Shown here in pieces: positions 6,709 through 7,995 of a stretch of DNA of 7,995 nt; position 1 is the stretch's first letter; every line of letters begins with the position of its first letter. The notes under the pieces were generated by a model. It was not told the origin of the DNA, did not search any database, and worked only from the letters and a program-made list of their open reading frames with translations. The stretch is from Phycisphaerales bacterium (lineage in GTDB: Bacteria > Planctomycetota > Phycisphaerae > Sedimentisphaerales > Anaerohalosphaeraceae), in contig PMBP01000130.1 of assembly GCA_003152975.1 (NCBI GenBank), positions 1 to 7,995 on the forward strand, in the 5' to 3' direction. A program made the position numbers and the translations under genes.

Positions 6709-6891
6709 TCAGGATTTCAGCGACATGAAAAACTTAACAAACAACAGCCCGACCAGCACGATCAGATAGAGGCGGAGGATCAGCAGGGAGATCCGTACTC
6801 CCTTTCCGGTCTTGAGGGCCGGGTGGGCATACTCCTGGTTGATCTGGCGAACGGTCGAAACCAAATCGGTAAACATGTCTCGGATTTTCAT
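6709..6891 (-). CDS. Small single-pass membrane protein in the NRAMP operon
   Basis: This 60-residue protein has an N-terminal soluble part (MKIRDMFTDLVSTVRQINQE onward) and one hydrophobic helix at about 34-55 (SLLILRLYLIVLVGLLFVKF), ending in a short basic tail. GGGAG precedes its ATG at normal spacing. It starts 27 bases after the transporter stop and ends 12 bases before the next gene, so it is clearly part of the operon. I do not recognise a named family. The position between a transporter and its presumed cytosolic sensor suggests an accessory subunit or membrane anchor. By the positive-inside rule the helix orientation is ambiguous, because both flanks are basic. Confidence 0.8.
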   Translation of the reverse strand: MKIRDMFTDLVSTVRQINQEYAHPALKTGKGVRISLLILRLYLIVLVGLLFVKFFMSLKS

Positions 6892-6918
6892 GCGGGTTCT
6901 CCCGGCGGGGGCGAAGAG

Positions 6919-7995
6919 TTATCCAAACAGGTTCGGAAACATGGCGCTGATTCCATAGATGGTGGACAGGATGATGATCCCGGCGACAATGGATATGTTG
7001 GCGATATTCTGAAACAGGGTATTGGTATATTTTCCCATGGTTTCTTTGCTGTTGAGCAACAGGATCAGGAACACCAAAGCCGCCGGCAGAAGCGTGACGG
7101 CGATGACCTGGACGAACAGGGTGATCAGCACCAGGGGAGCGCCCGGGATCAGCACCACAATGCCCGCGGTAATCAGGGCGAAGAAATAGAAGCCGTAAAA
7201 CCACGGGGCTTCCCGGACCCGCGCGTTGAGGGAATGAGCCCAGCCGAAGACCTCGCCGAAGGCCCACGAACTGGCCAGGGAGATGCAGATGGCGCCGAGA
7301 AGTCCGGCGTCGAACAGGCCGATGGCCAGGAAGGTTCCCAGGTACTTGTTGACATCCATCAGCTTGATCGCGGCCTGGGCGGCGCTTTCGATGTTGGACC
7401 CGAACAGGACGGTACCCGTGACGATAATCACAAACCCCGCCACCATCACCGTGAAAAAGGAACCCAGCGCCGTATCCAGTCGGCCCCAGGCCATATCTTT
7501 TTCCTTCATGTTTTTGTCCACGACGGCGCTTTGCTGGAAAAAAATCATCCAGGGGGCGATCGTAGTCCCGATGTTGGCCATGAGCAGGAAGAACAGTTCA
7601 TTGTTGAATCCCCCGGGCGGGAGATGGGGTATAAAGCTGTGGTGCAGGATGTCGGAAATGGAGGGTTGGACGATGAACGCGGCCGGAATGTAAATCAGGT
7701 TGATCGCGCAGAAACCCATGGCGATTTTTTCCCAGGTCCAGTACCGTCCCTGCAGGATCATCAAGGCCATAATCAGGCACACAAGGAAGACCGTCAGAAT
7801 CGGGGGAATGTGGAAGATGCTCAGGGCGGCCGTCATGCCGATGAATTCGGTGACCAGCGTCAGCCAGTCGGTCAGGATCAGATCGAGCAGCGAAAACCAG
7901 CCCCAGAAAGAACCGAAGGCGTGGAAGATGGCCTCGGCATGTCCCCGTTTGGTGACGGCGCCGAGCCGGACGGTCATTTCCTGGACAAAATAGGC
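6919..7995 (-). CDS. NRAMP-family divalent metal transporter, probable Mg2+-type (NRMT-like), N-terminus outside the window
   Basis: The visible 358 residues form the C-terminal five sixths of an NRAMP (LeuT-fold) inner-membrane transporter. The frame runs on through the right edge (AYFVQE before the first in-frame Met), so helix 1 with its usual DPGN motif is not seen. Helix 2 (RLGAVTKRGHAEAIF) matches the family's RLG-VTG region. The helix 6 segment reads ANIGTTIAPWM: where manganese and iron NRAMPs have Met-Pro-His, this protein has Ala-Pro-Trp (codons about 7557-7549). Loss of the metal-binding Met and of the His linked to proton coupling is reported for NRAMP-related magnesium transporters. 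FFQQSAVVDK follows, as in the actinobacterial members I recall. The MgtE-type sensor gene downstream supports Mg2+ as substrate. The name MntH would be misleading here. Confidence 0.85.
   Translation of the reverse strand, partial: AYFVQEMTVRLGAVTKRGHAEAIFHAFGSFWGWFSLLDLILTDWLTLVTEFIGMTAALSIFHIPPILTVFLVCLIMALMILQGRYWTWEKIAMGFCAINLIYIPAAFIVQPSISDILHHSFIPHLPPGGFNNELFFLLMANIGTTIAPWMIFFQQSAVVDKNMKEKDMAWGRLDTALGSFFTVMVAGFVIIVTGTVLFGSNIESAAQAAIKLMDVNKYLGTFLAIGLFDAGLLGAICISLASSWAFGEVFGWAHSLNARVREAPWFYGFYFFALITAGIVVLIPGAPLVLITLFVQVIAVTLLPAALVFLILLLNSKETMGKYTNTLFQNIANISIVAGIIILSTIYGISAMFPNLFG

Noticed and set aside
1..7995. CRISPR array, tRNA, rRNA or insertion sequence
   Set aside because: I found no regularly spaced repeats, no tRNA-like cloverleaf, no rRNA-like sequence and no transposase or terminal inverted repeats.

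Overview
This window is a GC-rich bacterial segment with nine supported protein-coding genes and no rRNA, tRNA, CRISPR array or recognisable transposase. Three genes run rightward at the left end. Six run leftward over the rest, and the last of these is cut by the right edge. The organism cannot be named from the sequence. GC-rich composition, bacterial Shine-Dalgarno starts and a UmuDC pair fit a GC-rich bacterium; a Planctomycetota or deltaproteobacterial-type host is only a guess from the gene mix.

Left block (about 1-2007, + strand): a small double helix-turn-helix protein, a stand-alone ABC-type ATPase with no membrane part, and a GNAT-type acetyltransferase. The last two look like a split version of the rare ABC-ATPase/acetyltransferase fusion family (COG2401), with the genes in the domain order I recall for the fusion. 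The function of that family is not established, so this is the best candidate here for an undescribed system. The acetyltransferase tail overlaps the tail of umuC on the opposite strand.

Middle block (1962-5055, - strand): umuD and umuC, the translesion DNA polymerase V pair, translationally coupled through an ATGA overlap and preceded by a good sigma-70-type promoter. Upstream of them lies a 12-helix MFS exporter of the EntS/MFS_3 (DHA3) type. A 360-base spacer (5056-5415) with a bidirectional-looking terminator hairpin and no credible gene separates this block from the next. Base composition appears to shift here.

Right block (5416-7995, - strand): a tight operon of an NRAMP-fold transporter (N-terminus outside the window), a 60-residue single-pass membrane protein, and a soluble protein with PRC-barrel, MgtE N-terminal and paired CBS domains. 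The transporter has Ala-Pro-Trp where classical manganese/iron NRAMPs have Met-Pro-His. That points to the NRAMP-related magnesium transporter branch. Its soluble partner carries the cytosolic magnesium-sensing module of MgtE without the MgtE pore. Together they suggest a magnesium uptake system in which sensor and pore come from two unrelated transporter families.
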